Shown here piece after piece: positions 43,201 to 54,650 of a DNA stretch of 64,000 nucleotides. Location of the stretch: positions 150,663,480 through 150,727,479 of the forward strand of contig CM022945.1 in assembly GCA_012931725.1 (NCBI GenBank), read 5' to 3'. The stretch is from Litsea cubeba. Lineage: Eukaryota; Streptophyta; Magnoliopsida; Laurales; Lauraceae. A program made the translations under genes and the position numbers. Numbering within the stretch: position 1 is the first letter of the stretch; every line of letters begins with the position of its first letter. A model generated the notes under the pieces. The model did no database searches. It saw only the letters and a list, made by a program, of their open reading frames with translations, and was not told the DNA's origin.

Positions 43201-44165
43201 CTGCAAAGGTTGGAAAAGAAAAAGATCAAACATCAAAATGACAGAATTTCGCTAAAAAAAATCTGGCAAAATTTTGACATGATGCCGGGGCAATTCCGAA
43301 GAAAAGAAACTATCCCAAAAGAAATAGAAAGCTTGAAGATGGGCTCAACATTGCTGCGAGCTCCGAAACTCCAAACTTTTGAAACCTCAAAGTCTCCGCA
43401 AAATCAGGAAGGGCTCAACATCACTGCGAGCTCCAAATTCCCAAATTTGCAAAAACTTTCAGGTATGCTATCACATCATGCTACAAATTCAATTTACAAT
43501 AGAATGCATGCATGAACATCTAAGATTGCAAAAAAAAAAGGGGCCATTATCATTATGAGCAAAAGGAAAAGAAAAAAAAGGAAGAAAGAAACTTCCTCAA
43601 AAAAAAAAGGGGAGAAAGAAAAAGAAAAAAAAGAAGAAAAAGAAAACTTTCTCAAAAAAAAAAGAGAAAGGATCAGAAAAAAAAAACAAAAAAAAAGAGA
43701 GAGAAAAAAGGGGCTGGCCCACAGACCACGTGGCTGTACGGCCAGATCCGTAAGGATCTATCCGTACGGCCCACAAAAGAAAAAAAAAACATGCAAAAAA
43801 AGAAGAAGAAGAAAGCATGAAAAAAAAAAACGTGTAAAAAAAGAAAAAAGAGCAAACACGTGAAAGAAAAAAAAGAAGAAGAAAAGAAAAGAAAAAAAAA
43901 TGAGTAGAACTTTTTTTCTATTTCCTACATGGGGTTTTCTCTAAAATGGGAACTTACTTGAAGCCATTAATGGAGAAGAAGAAGAAAAGTCTTGAAGATC
44001 TTGAAGAAGAAGAACTCTTGGTCTTGAAACACTATTGGGATTGTTGCAAAAAAAAAAGCAATAAGAGCAAGAAATCCAACCTCCTCCTTGCTTTTATAGA
44101 AGAGGACAAACCAAAGAAGGAAAGAAGAAAGAGGTAAGTGTTACTAATTAGTAACCTTACCGAAA
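43201..44165 (+). other. Low-complexity A/G-rich segment of Tat-B1 3' region
   Basis: Positions 43530-43900 are dominated by A-rich and GAAAAG-rich runs, producing artefactual Lys-rich or Phe-rich ORFs. A short GC-richer island, gtacggccagatccgtaagg, sits near 43736. No gene recognised. On the minus strand this would be upstream of the antisense ORF. Confidence 0.55.
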
Positions 44166-44415
44166 GAAAGAAATTAGAAAGATTTTTTCCCAAAAGAAAG
44201 ATATCTTGAGGGATTCTCTCCTAAAAAGAAATCAATGAGAGATTTTCTCCCAAAAGATAGGAGATTTGAGATATTCTCTCCCAAAGAAAGATATCTTGAG
44301 ATATTCTCTCCCAAAATAAAGGAAACATGAGAGATTCTCTCCAAGTAAAGATATGCTTAGATATTCTCTATCCAAAGGAGATATTTTTGGATATTCTTTA
44401 CAAAAATGACACCAT
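44166..44415. repeat. Tandem repeat, about 35 bp, unit GAGATATTCTCTCCCAAAAGAAAGATATCTT
   Basis: About seven units between 44166 and 44415, each with (g)aga(t/g)a(t)tctctcc(c)aaa, followed by a(a)agatat. Parts are self-complementary (gagaga/tctctc). Confidence 0.8.
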
Positions 44416-44689
44416 ATGAGATCTAAGTCATTTCAAAAGCTTAAGGTCCCATGGGTTAGCCCATATGAGCCAGGTTTGACCACCTAAGCACTAAAAAAAA
44501 AAAAATTTTGGCTTTTAGTCAAAGAGAAATCCCTCTTACCAAGAGCATACAAAAATGGTTCCATGCCTCTTTTGAGTTGATTGGACCATACAAAAAAGAA
44601 TTCCAAGCCCCATGAGCTTCCAAAAATCAAACCATCCAGCCTCATCTGCTAAATTGAGCCAAAATCTTGAAATTGACATTCCACAAAAA

Positions 44690-44935
44690 ACCAAGCCAAA
44701 TCCTGGTCCCCTAACTTGCCACATACAGCTTCTTAGGTCACAAGACCAAAACCAAAAACCAAAACCCGATCCCCTAACTTGCCACATACAGCCTGTTAGT
44801 TCACAAGATCAAAACCAAAATCGACCCCCCAACATTCCACATACAGCTTTTTCGGTCACACGGTCAAAACCAAACCCGACCCCCCTAACCTGCCACATAC
44901 AGCCTGTTAGGTCACAAGGTCAAAACCCAAATCCA
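44690..44935. repeat. Tandem repeat, about 62 bp, four copies
   Basis: Unit: ccctaacttgccacatacag followed by cctgttaggtcacaaggtcaaaaccaaa. Four copies start near 44706, 44771, 44827 and 44882. It translates into a repetitive peptide on both strands, which is why long ORFs cross it. Confidence 0.85.
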
Positions 44936-45139
44936 CATCCCTGATGTCATCCTCAAACTTTTCCTCGAGATGGTACGTGATCCTTTTCACTACCTTAAAA
45001 TTCCCCTGGAAGCTCAAAAGGCTACAAATACCAAAAGAATGACTGCTCAAAGACTCTTGGTCAAGTCACAAGCTCTCCTTCACAAAATCTCTTCGAGGCA
45101 CATCGACTACAAAAGTTAAAGCAACTCGTCGCTGCACCT

Positions 45140-45151
45140 CGAAGGGGCATT
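45140..45151 (+). promoter_or_regulatory. Candidate polypurine tract of Tat-B1
   Basis: cgaaggggcatt just before the LTR start TGTTGACACC. Short, but at the expected place. Confidence 0.55.
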
Positions 45152-46904
45152 TGTTGACACCAAAAATGTCACTTTGCTTCTTTAAGAGCCATAAAACTGC
45201 ATGAAGTCGCAACCTGCCATAAATAGGCAATGCTACTTCCAAAAAATCAAATCTTGTCAAAATCAAACAAAAACTGCAAGATCCTTCAAGACAGCCAAAA
45301 GAGGAGTACACAAGAAGTTTCAGGCTATTTCAAAATCATTTGGCCTAACTTTGCTTTTCCGGCAGCTGAAAAGGAGCTCCCGGCGGCGAAAGCATCGGAG
45401 ACACCAAATCTTCGATCAGAGCCGATGGATGGTCTCAAAATACATCCAAAAGGCTCCACGTCAAGTTACGAGTTAAACCGACAACGTTTGACCCTACATC
45501 AACCCTCGAACAGCTAAATCAAGCCTCTCGGCGGTGAGAACCTCTGAGGCCATCACTCATCAGATAGAGCACATGGACGGCTTCAAAATGCTTACAAAGG
45601 GCTACACGTCAAATTGCAGGTCATTTCGACAACATTTGACCAGACTTTGACACTCGGAAGCCAAATCAGGCCTTTCGGCGGCGAAGCTCCCCGGGACCAT
45701 GGTTTCTAAGACAGAGCCTGTGGATCATCTTAAAATGAGTCCAACAGGTTCCCTGTCAAATTTCAAGTCAATCGGACATCGGTTGACCGCACATCAAGCC
45801 GCGACATCTTCATCGCGACAAAAACAAGTCTACTGGTGATAAGACCCCAAATGGCTTCAAAACTCAAATAAAGGCCTATGGTTGGTCTTATTTATTGCTC
45901 AACAGGCTTCACCCCAAATTTCAGGTCATTCCGACATCGTTTGTCCCAGTTTCAGCTTCTGACGGAAAATCGCAGCTATGTGTGACAAAGTCTTCGGCTT
46001 TCTCGGAAAATTGGAAACTTTGCAAACCAAAATGCAAGGATTCTCATCAGGTTTTCTATAGGGAAATCAGGCCAATAAATGATCAAAAATGTCAAGGAAA
46101 AATACAAAAGAAAAAAAGAATCGAAAAACAACAAAAACGGACGCAAAACGGGACAAAAGGGGGGAAAACCCACCCAAGGTCGCAGCCCCTGCGACCCTGG
46201 CCCGGGGTCGCCGGCCCCTGCAACCCTGGTGCCCGGGATCGCCCGGAGGGCCCCGGAAACCCCATTTTTTCCCGTTTTTTCTTGATACGAAGCGTCCGAC
46301 CTCTGGTATTTTCCAAAATTCATACTTTTGAGATACCAAATCCTCTGACATCCGTCAAAATCACGGGTCAATCATCAAGAGTATCGAAATCAACATTGAT
46401 CGCCAACTGGTCAACCAAAAAAGTGTGCTTTCTATCCGACCGATCGAGAAATCGACAGGACAGATGGCACCGACCCGCTATTGGCAACCAATACCTGAAG
46501 TTACGTGGTCATCTGATGTCGATCTAAATGAAGATCCATCGTTGATCATCGCCAGAAGAATCCCAAAGGACGTGGCACGGCCCGCGACTCTCCAACTGCT
46601 CGGCGACCACTTAATGCGATTAATTGACTAGCTTTATTGCAGTCATTAATTCATTTCTTTGGACGGCCCAATCAGAAGCAAGCATCCGGGAGTTACAAGT
46701 CAAGAGATTCATGACATTTAAACCATGAAACTCCTCCCATCATGGCGATTAAAGGCGATTAAATGCCCTTAATCTACTCCGGCCAATCAGAAGCCAAGAA
46801 AAAGGAGTTACAAAATAAAGGAATTAAATCATGTAACTCTTCTCATTATGCGGCTTAATGACAATAAAATCCCATAAACCCTCCTAAATGGCTACCAAAA
46901 AGCC

Positions 46905-46912
46905 TATAAATA
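46905..46912 (+). promoter_or_regulatory. TATA box of Tat-B1 LTR
   Basis: TATAAATA in aagcctataaataggagagc, identical context to Tat-B2. Confidence 0.7.
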
Positions 46913-47388
46913 GGAGAGCACTCCAAGAAGAAAGGACAGCACAGAAAACACACAACAGACTGCAGAAAATCCGGAAATTCAGACAGGAAAAGGCATCAAA
47001 AAGAGAAAACTCTGCGGAAGTTCTACACCGACCACCACTACAAGGTGACAAAAGCTTTGCCTTCTCCTTCTGCCTCCAATAGCTTAGATGTGGCTTTTCA
47101 GCCCGTCTACTTAGCTTTTTATTAGACATAGGACTTCCTTTTGGTCTTTGTCCTCTAAAAACCTGAGGTTATAGCCAAGCCAAGCGAATCAATAGCATCC
47201 CCTGTTCTCATCTGCATGGATGATGGCGAAGTCCACATATGGCTTGCGACCGTCAATCTGAACGGGTCCCCCACAATCTCCTGAGAAGTAAGATCCTCCT
47301 TTTCTTGCTTTTCATTGTAGTTTGTATTTTTTTCAAAAGAGACAAAAATCATAACTCTTGTCTTTCATTATTGATAAGAATTGTAAAT

Positions 47389-47485
47389 CGGCTATAAACG
47401 CCAAAATCGGCTATAAACGCAAAAAATCGGCTATAAACGCCAAAGTCGGCTATAAACGCCAAAATCGGCTATAAATGCCAAAAAA
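47389..47485 (+). repeat. U5 array of GGCTATAAACGCC units, five copies
   Basis: Unit of about 19 bp, atcggctataaacgccaaa, five copies with minor changes (last one ...aaatgcc). About 480 bp downstream of the TATA box, so transcribed as part of U5. Confidence 0.85.
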
Positions 47486-47823
47486 AATCACCTTTCACGG
47501 CAAATCAGGAAAATGTCTCTTTTCTTAAATATATGTGCAATGGAAAACTTGAAAGAAGTTGATTTCCTTTTTACTTGCGAAGGTTGATCTCTGGATCACC
47601 ACTTGTAATTCCAAGTAAAATAGAAAATCTGCCACACCCACATAAAAAAATATTGATGCACGCCTCTGCCCCCCGGTTACGAAAGGGTCGTACCCAAACG
47701 GACTCCCACGTCCGCCGACCACGGTAGAACCGAGCAGAATGCGCTGTTCCATCAGCAAGGAGGTGGTTGACTGTCTTGTCATAGCCCACCTTATCAGAGA
47801 TACTAGGGAGGCATGGTCCCATC

Positions 47824-48412
47824 TAGAGGTGGCAATCGAGTCGGGTTGTACTAAACGGGTCGGACTCGTTTATTAAACGGGTTACACTAGTCTAACCCGC
47901 ATCCGACCCGTTTATTAAACGGGTCAGAAGCCCCTAACTTGCACCCACCACGGGTCAACCCTACCCAACCCGCTTAACCCGCATAACCATTGCGGGTTAT
48001 ACGGGTCAGGTCGACCCGCATAACCCACATCCATCTAGTAAATAAATCGACTCAACTATGGTTCCATGCTTGACCAAAACTGACTTTTAAAATCAAATTT
48101 GGTCTAATATCATTTCAACAATTATTTGATGCGCATTACCTTGCTTTCCATTAATAAAAAGCGTGGGGTTGAATTGGTTAAGGTCCATTTATTTTTTTTT
48201 AGCCTATACATTAAAATAATCAAATTCAATTTTGGCTTAAATAAGCGGGTTATGTGGGTTAAGCGGGTCAACCCTAACCCGACCCGCTTAATGGCGAGTC
48301 ATGAATACTTGACCCGTGACCGACCCGCCTATTAAACGGGTCGGGTTAAGCGGGTAATACGCGGGTCGGGTCTGGTCGGGTTGGCGGGTCGGGTCATATT
48401 TTGCCACCTCTA
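47824..48412. mobile_element. hAT-type MITE with perfect 8-bp target duplication
   Basis: A 589-bp non-autonomous DNA transposon. Terminal inverted repeats are tagaggtggcaa at the left and ttgccacctcta at the right. The flanking duplication gtcccatc is present at 47816-47823 and 48413-48420, 8 bp as for hAT elements. The interior has no transposase. It is rich in cgggtcgggtt, cccgtttattaaacggg and agcgggt words near both ends, giving long imperfect inverted subterminal repeats, with an AT-rich centre at 48040-48240. It lies just outside the end of Tat-B1. Confidence 0.93.
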
Positions 48413-48420
48413 GTCCCATC

Positions 48421-49310
48421 GCAGCCTTCTCTGGCGTCTGCGGATGCCGATCTTGTCAGGAAGCATGGGCGGCATGGGTGGCTGTCAGAGGATACGGGCG
48501 GTGCCCTTGTCTTGTCGCATGTGTTATAGCGTGCTTGAGCGTCCATGGGAGGACAGCTGTCAGCCCCTGCCTTGGCCAGCTCTAGCATTATGACCGAGGT
48601 CAGGGTGTGTTGCTGAGGTCGGGGGACCGAGGTCGGGAGCGACTTTGACTTGGCTGGAGACCCGGCAGGGGTGCCAAGGTGGAGTCTGTCGAGATGGAGG
48701 CATGGGCCGAGGTGGGAGCATCTGGCCGAGATGGATCTGGCCGAGCTGAGATATATGGCCGAGACCGAGATCCGATTAGTTAGAAGAGATGGCGCTGCCG
48801 GGGGAGGCCAAGACCTGCTGAGCTGGCGGTCTCTGGTGGTCCGGAAATATCCCCACACAATATCCATATTTGTAAAATTATGCTTACAAGCAGAGTTTTC
48901 TCATGTAAAAGATGCATGGTTTTTTTATCAAAAACAATTTAAATGCCAAACAGAAGAAAATGAACTTGAGGAAAAAAAAACCTTCAAAAAGAAAAACCGC
49001 AAAAGAAACTCGAGAAAAACTCTCGGGAGAATGTGTGGCCCAACTCGAGAACCAACTGCTAGGTGAGCTTTTATTTCTTTATTTCTTTCCTATTCATAGA
49101 CTTCCACATCTTAGATCTCTCGGTGATTTGAAGTTAATTTTAAGATGGGCCCACTCATGTCTCCTGTGGTTTGAAAGAGAGATTTTAGGAGTTTAAATGG
49201 GACGAAATCTTCCTTGGGTATGTCGGCATGTTGTATTAGAGGACTTGAAGAGAGTTTTAGGGGAGAAAAGAGAGATTTGAGGGTTACTTTAAATTTTAAA
49301 GAGAAAGAGT
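48421..49310 (+). other. Unassigned sequence, partly GGCCGAG-rich
   Basis: 48590-48790 is enriched in ggccgag, accgaggtcgg and related words like those in the Tat-C LTR (56030-56170) and at 63150-63235, so it may be an old LTR fragment of a related family. 48890-49310 is AT-richer, with gaaagagag words; an open frame at 48650-49066 is Lys/Glu-rich and unrecognised. The solo LTR 49316-52891 splits this sequence from 52897 onward. Confidence 0.5.
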
Positions 49311-51195
49311 CACTATGTAACGCCCCAAAATCCGGGCGCCTCGAATCTCGGGACGCTACGAGAAATTACCCAAGAGATGCGAAAAATCCAATAATATAAT
49401 CAACTATGAATCTCATATGAGCAAATAAATGGATAAAGCCCTAAAATTTTATTTCGCTTTAAGGGATTACAAGGTACTTTCCATAATTAAACTAATTATT
49501 CAATCCTGGGCCACACGACCAGCTACAAGAAAAGAAAAAAATCGAGATCTATGTGATAGACGCCTCGCGACGCACCAACTGTATCATTCTTTGAACCCTG
49601 TGGCAACGGATCAGCCGCCAAGCAATTCTACCAATCAAAGAAAGTGGAAGAGAAGATACTTGAAAACACCAAGGATTGGGTCAGGCTCGATGAGCCAGAC
49701 AAATAGGCATGTTTAGATGACAATATATTATATTAGTAGATAGGGAAGAAGACCATACCTGATCTCAACTGTCCCTGCGTGATTAGTACCTCGATAATAA
49801 TATAGAATATTAGAGTGCAACAGAAGCTGTGTGGAGTGTTGTGCACGAACGATAATCGAGATAGTAATATAACAGATGTTTGATACGGTAAACCAGGTAG
49901 ATAAGAGAAGTCATCATCATCAAGATATCATATAAACCATAGAAGCATATCAGAGTCACCAGTAGCAGAAGTAACCAGAGGAAGTAACCCTACCATATTC
50001 GTAACCATCGTATCTAGATCCAACCATACAAACGTCGGCAGTTAAAGACACCAAGCAACGACATTCATAATATATAATATTTATACATCCAATATACATC
50101 CACAAGAGCACACAAAGGTACGTCCACAGTTGAAGTACAAGGGACGTGGGAGGTCAAAGCCAGCTCATCGTCGTCGTCCCAACAACTGTCGATGGATATC
50201 AACCATGGGGATCATAGCCACTCATGGCTACCATCATATCGAACAGGAGCGTACAAGAATCCATCAATGTCCATAGCCACAGCTAAGTCTTAGCCATTGG
50301 TCTTACGTGCTAGATCTACCTCATCACTCATGTACCCAGTTCGAATGCCGGCGGTCTCGGTACCCGATCACTCATCGGTACCTACTGCACTCAACCACAT
50401 CACAATATCAATGTCCATGCCGGCATCATAACCCTCGGCAGACCAATCGTACATCCACAAATCTACAAATCATTAGGTGGGGGTACTCCGAACCGGATAG
50501 CCTTATTATCCTTAATATGAGATGATAATAGTCAAGGGTACGAGGCATGGAGTTCGGGTATAGCTAATTCATCCTTGTGATTCCCAACAGCTAAAATGCA
50601 TACCCTTGTAAACTCCGCTTCTTTATACGCTTAATTAGTATTATCTCATTATACAGTCCGTCTATCAGTATCTACCGTTAAGTTCCCAATATTATAGGTC
50701 AGGATTTCAAGTGCAATATCCCGACATTTCATCCAATACGGACCGTGATCATAAATCAGAGCATAAGTGCAATGCCCTGATTTATAATACCTCTCGAAGC
50801 CTACATCCAAAGTTCGGACATACCAGCCAGCCTTAGTGTCCGTTTCATCAACATAAGTACCACATGTCACAAATCCATCGATGATCGCTGCCCCTCTCTT
50901 CGGGTCTAGGGTCCCACTTCACCTAAGACAGTGATCACGGAGTCCCATATGCTTATTATGTATCCTTAGTGCTCCTGAAGGTGTTCAGTATCATAAGACA
51001 TCCATAACCATTGAATCGGGCTCCATTTACAACCCAAGACCCTACTTAGGTGGCTACACGGGTCAAGGTTAAGCCCGGCCCTTGACTCGTGTCTAGCATG
51101 TCCCAAATAGTCCAAATGGGAGGTCAATGGGGCCCACACATGATCAGATCATAAGAGGGAACTAATTCTGAGAAATTGATGTTCACAGTGTACTG

Positions 51196-51495
51196 GGTCG
51201 ACATCATGGGTCCACGGGTCGACCTGGCACTCTGTGAAAGTAGACAGCTAACTGCAAGTCAGAAAACACAGTCTGCAGTGTCCCTAGTCGACCTGGAGGG
51301 TTCCCCGGTCGACCGGGTGAACTGCGAGCATTATATCAAACAGTTGGCAGATGGGGAAATCCACAGTGTGGCAGGTTAACCGAGTACACTGGGTTCGGTA
51401 CACTGGGTTCTGTACCCTTAGTGTATTTTCTGCTCTCAGTTGGGGGAAAGGTCCCATGTGTGCCCGGTCGACATCTTAGGTGACCGGTCGACCGG
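51196..51495. repeat. GTCGACC palindrome cluster in the solo LTR
   Basis: gggtcgac, gggtcgacctgg, agtcgacctgg, ccggtcgaccggg (near 51306), cccggtcgac and accggtcgaccggg (near 51481) occur within 300 bp. Compare the palindromes in the copia leader (18934-18987) and the non-autonomous element LTR. Confidence 0.75.
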
Positions 51496-52122
51496 GTACA
51501 CAAGAAATTCATATTTTTAAGATTCTTTCATCTTTCATTTTCCATCAAAACTCCATCAAATGGATCCAGATCTTCACCAAACACTTTCAAACACCAAACC
51601 CACCTCCCACATCATGATCTTATCACAAATGGGCCATTGATCTTTCAAATGCGGAATTCCCATCCATCAATGGCCAAAAACACATAAAAGAGCTTAGAAA
51701 GATAAGGATCTATACATCACGGCATCCATATAACCATCCAATCACAAAAATCAATCTAATTATCCATTCAAGACAGTAATTAGTAGTCTAAGCATGTTAA
51801 TCAATTTAATTAAATAATCTAAGCATGTTTACTTGCCTAATCAGGAAGGAAACTCCTCAATTAGCTTGGCTTCACTCCAAATGCTCTAAAATCACTCCCA
51901 CAGCTGGATCTACAATCTTTACACCCATTCCCAAAGAGAGAAATGAATAAGAGAGGGAATTCTAAGAGAAAGAGCTATACTACAAGGGAATTGAAAAGAG
52001 GGAAGGATATTACCTTAACTTGGAGAGGAAAGAGAGATCTAGGAGATGAGATGAGCTCCTAAGTTTGTAGATGGCTAGATGTAGATGGGGCTCTAGCTTT
52101 TTGCAATTGGGAGGCTATGGTC

Positions 52123-52123
<1 letters not shown>

Positions 52124-52161
<38 letters not shown>
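52124..52161. repeat. (GA)n microsatellite
   Basis: About 38 bp of uninterrupted ga. On the minus strand it is (CT)n, about 90-125 nt downstream of the solo-LTR TATA box, that is, in the predicted 5' leader. Confidence 0.95.
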
Positions 52162-52164
<3 letters not shown>

Positions 52165-52242
52165 CTAATCTCTAACTTAGAGATAAAGAAAAAGATGGGA
52201 GGGGATTGTAGTGAAAATGAGTGGAAGAGATAAGAGGGGTTT

Positions 52243-52250
52243 CTTTTATA
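52243..52250 (-). promoter_or_regulatory. TATA box of the solo LTR
   Basis: TATAAAAG on the minus strand, in CCAACTCCTATAAAAGAAACCC. Confidence 0.65.
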
Positions 52251-52896
52251 GGAGTTGGTTGGGTTATAGTCTAAAATGCCCTCATTTGCAAATGAGAATT
52301 GTGAATAGCAATGGGGGTATTTAGAGAAAGTTAAAATGGAATGACTAAAGGGTCATTGGTGGCTAATAGAAATAAAGATTAAGGATTGAGGTACTTTTGG
52401 TATTCACTTTTAATGACTAAAATAGACTCAAATGAGTGGCTATGAATAAAGGAGCCTAATGGCAATAAAGGTAGGCTATTTAATGACAAAAGTGCCTATA
52501 TTTACTTGGTTGACAATAAAGGAGGCCAATGTCATTTAAGGTATTGGGATTACCAAAAAGGAGAAAAAATGTGTGGGTGGAAGGACTAAAGTACCCTCAT
52601 ATATTTAATGGGCTAATGGGTTAGGCCATGGATAGTTGGGTCATTCTAAGATAAATTGCACAACTCTCTAAGGAAAACCCATCTATAGTTAAGATTACAA
52701 CTAAGGCTTCTAATTAGTAAATTAATTATAGAAAACCACTATTAATCTCCCAAGGGTCTTGATATTATAAACTAGGCTAAATTAATGGGAATTACTAACT
52801 ACTCATGCTAATCACTTATTAAATAGGATAACCTAAGGTTGACTTGGTGAAATTGGGTTCCACTAGGTATTTCTAGGGACGGGTCCTTACACACTA

Positions 52897-54650
52897 ACCT
52901 CGGGCCTCTTTCTCAATAGATCCTTCTCCTTTGCTTTGTGAGCAATGGATTAGCTACATTGGCCATTTGTCTCAGTATGAGAAGAATGAATTTTGGCGAG
53001 GTTAAAATTTGATTTGTTTGGAAAATTGGAAATTTTTCTACAAATTCTAAATTCTTATGTGCCTATAGCACATTTGGTGGATGTGTTCATCATCTTCTTC
53101 TTTTTATCTTCTTAGCTTTGATTTCTTTCGTCTCTTGTTAGAGGAAGTTCTTATGTACCAAGAGTTATTTCGTTCTTTGCTGCGTATGGAGAGTGATTTT
53201 CTATAGTTAAGGAGTTGAGATCAAAGAAGATTGTGGTGATTGTGAAAGAGGAGGTTCCCACCCTTTGATTTAGATTTTTAAAATCATTTGGTGGATTGGG
53301 TGGTGCTTAGTTTTAATTAGACTTGGTTTGTTTTATTTGGATTGGGTAGTTCTGTAAATGAAAATTTCTGATTTTTCTATTATTTAATCGGAATTTTGTT
53401 TCAAATTTATTTTTATATTAGTTGATGAAATGTCTCTCTATCTTTTCTTTTTTTTTTTTAATTCTTCCTGTGGGTGTGGTTATGTGAATTGGGAATTTGT
53501 TTGGAATAAGATTCTTGGCATTTGATAGTTGAAACTTCTCTGAGTCTCTATTGTGCTTAAACATGTGTTATGGGAAAAAAATGTGTAAAATAAGCCATTT
53601 TTCTATTCTTGCCAATGGATTTGGTTATTAGAACTAGAGATTTGCATGAATTAAGATTCTTGACATTCGAATCTCTAGCTATAGTGATCAAGCATAAAGG
53701 CGTCGTATGGGAGAAAAATATATAAAACAAGCCATTTGCTCGCAGGATTATCTTCTCCATGTATTGGTCTTACACCACACAATACTAATGCTCTCTATAA
53801 TTTTTTTACTGAAGAATTCATCATTCAATCAATGTCCTATCCATGTTTTGGGTGGATTCTTATCAATCCGATCATCTCAAAATTTGATATGGTTTGATAC
53901 ATGTGCTTAACACTTTGAGTATATTGAATTGTTCTTTTAACTACCTTCTCTTGCTTGATATTTTTTTAGTTGATTTTAAATTTTATTTAGAGAAAATAAT
54001 TTATTTGCGAAGAAAACTCTTATTTTCTAAGTCTAATTCTTTTCTAAAAGAAAATCTTTAACTTACTGAGTGATATTTAATTTACTTCGTACAAAGTGGA
54101 GTTTAAGTTATAGATTATAAGTATTAAATAAGTTTTATAGACAATATAGATTTTTAACATGAAAGTCTACTTTTCACCATTTAGACGAATTTATTTTTCT
54201 TTTACTTTGTAGTTGCCTTTATTTATTTCGGCTTTACAGAGGAATCTTGATTCATGAAGAGATCAGAGTTCTTTTATTTTTAAAATCTGATTCTTTTGAT
54301 AAAATAAATATTATTTTACTAATAGATATATCTATTTACTTTAAAAAAATTTGAATCATTTTTTTCTTACTAATGAACTATAAGTTTCAATTAAATGCAT
54401 TTTGTGATTGATAAGGATTTACTAGAAAATCTGGTTTTGCCATATATTCTTAACAATAGATCTTAAATAATTCTCATTCATTTTTAACGGCTTATGAGAA
54501 TGACAAAGAGTCATGTATTTGAGTATTATAGATTTATTTTCTTCTTCATAATATTTCATATAAAACTCTTTAAGTTTTAATATATTTCTATTTTAGTCTG
54601 GCCTTTGTTGTTAGTTATAATTGAGTCAGCTGTGTTCGAACATGAATTTT
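52897..54650. other. AT-rich unassigned sequence
   Basis: About 1.75 kb, strongly AT-rich, short ORFs only, no transposon signature recognised. It is continuous with 48421-49310 once the solo LTR is removed. It could be intron, intergenic DNA or an old transposon too decayed to see. Confidence 0.5.

Larger units (their letters stand above)
45152..47754 (+). repeat. 3' LTR of Tat-B1
   Basis: A 2603-bp LTR, TGTTGACACC to CCATCA, with TATA box 46905-46912, a short GC-rich hairpin minisatellite near 46180-46250, and a U5 array of ggctataaacgcc at about 47389-47480. It is the plus-strand counterpart of 1268-3690. The two copies are clearly diverged (many substitutions and indels), so they belong to separate insertions rather than being the LTR pair of one element. 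The flank gcaag at 47755-47759 is the candidate target duplication; its partner is outside the window. Confidence 0.82.
49316..52891 (-). mobile_element. Solo LTR, 3.58 kb, minus orientation (Tekay/Del-like ends)
   Basis: Plus strand starts tgtaacgcccc and ends gggtccttaca; TSD cacta at 49311-49315 and 52892-52896. Read on the minus strand it starts TGTAAGGACCC and ends GGGGCGTTACA, the end style of Tekay/Del chromovirus LTRs. Orientation is set by a minus-strand TATA box (52243-52250) followed by a CT-rich leader with a (CT)n tract. No PBS, PPT, gag or pol is found inside and I see no second copy of the ends, so it is best explained as a solo LTR left by LTR-LTR recombination. It contains ggtcgacc palindromes near 51200-51500. 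Confidence 0.78.

Noticed and set aside
43555..43863. Lys-rich 102-codon ORF and its Phe-rich antisense
   Set aside because: Product of an A/G low-complexity tract in Tat-B1; no domain.
48650..49196. Possible host exon ending at a ctag|gtgagc donor-like site
   Set aside because: No recognisable protein, Lys/Glu-rich low-complexity end and no partner exon found; not enough to call a gene.
52897..54650. Host intron or gene fragment
   Set aside because: AT-rich with no conserved motif, exon or long ORF.
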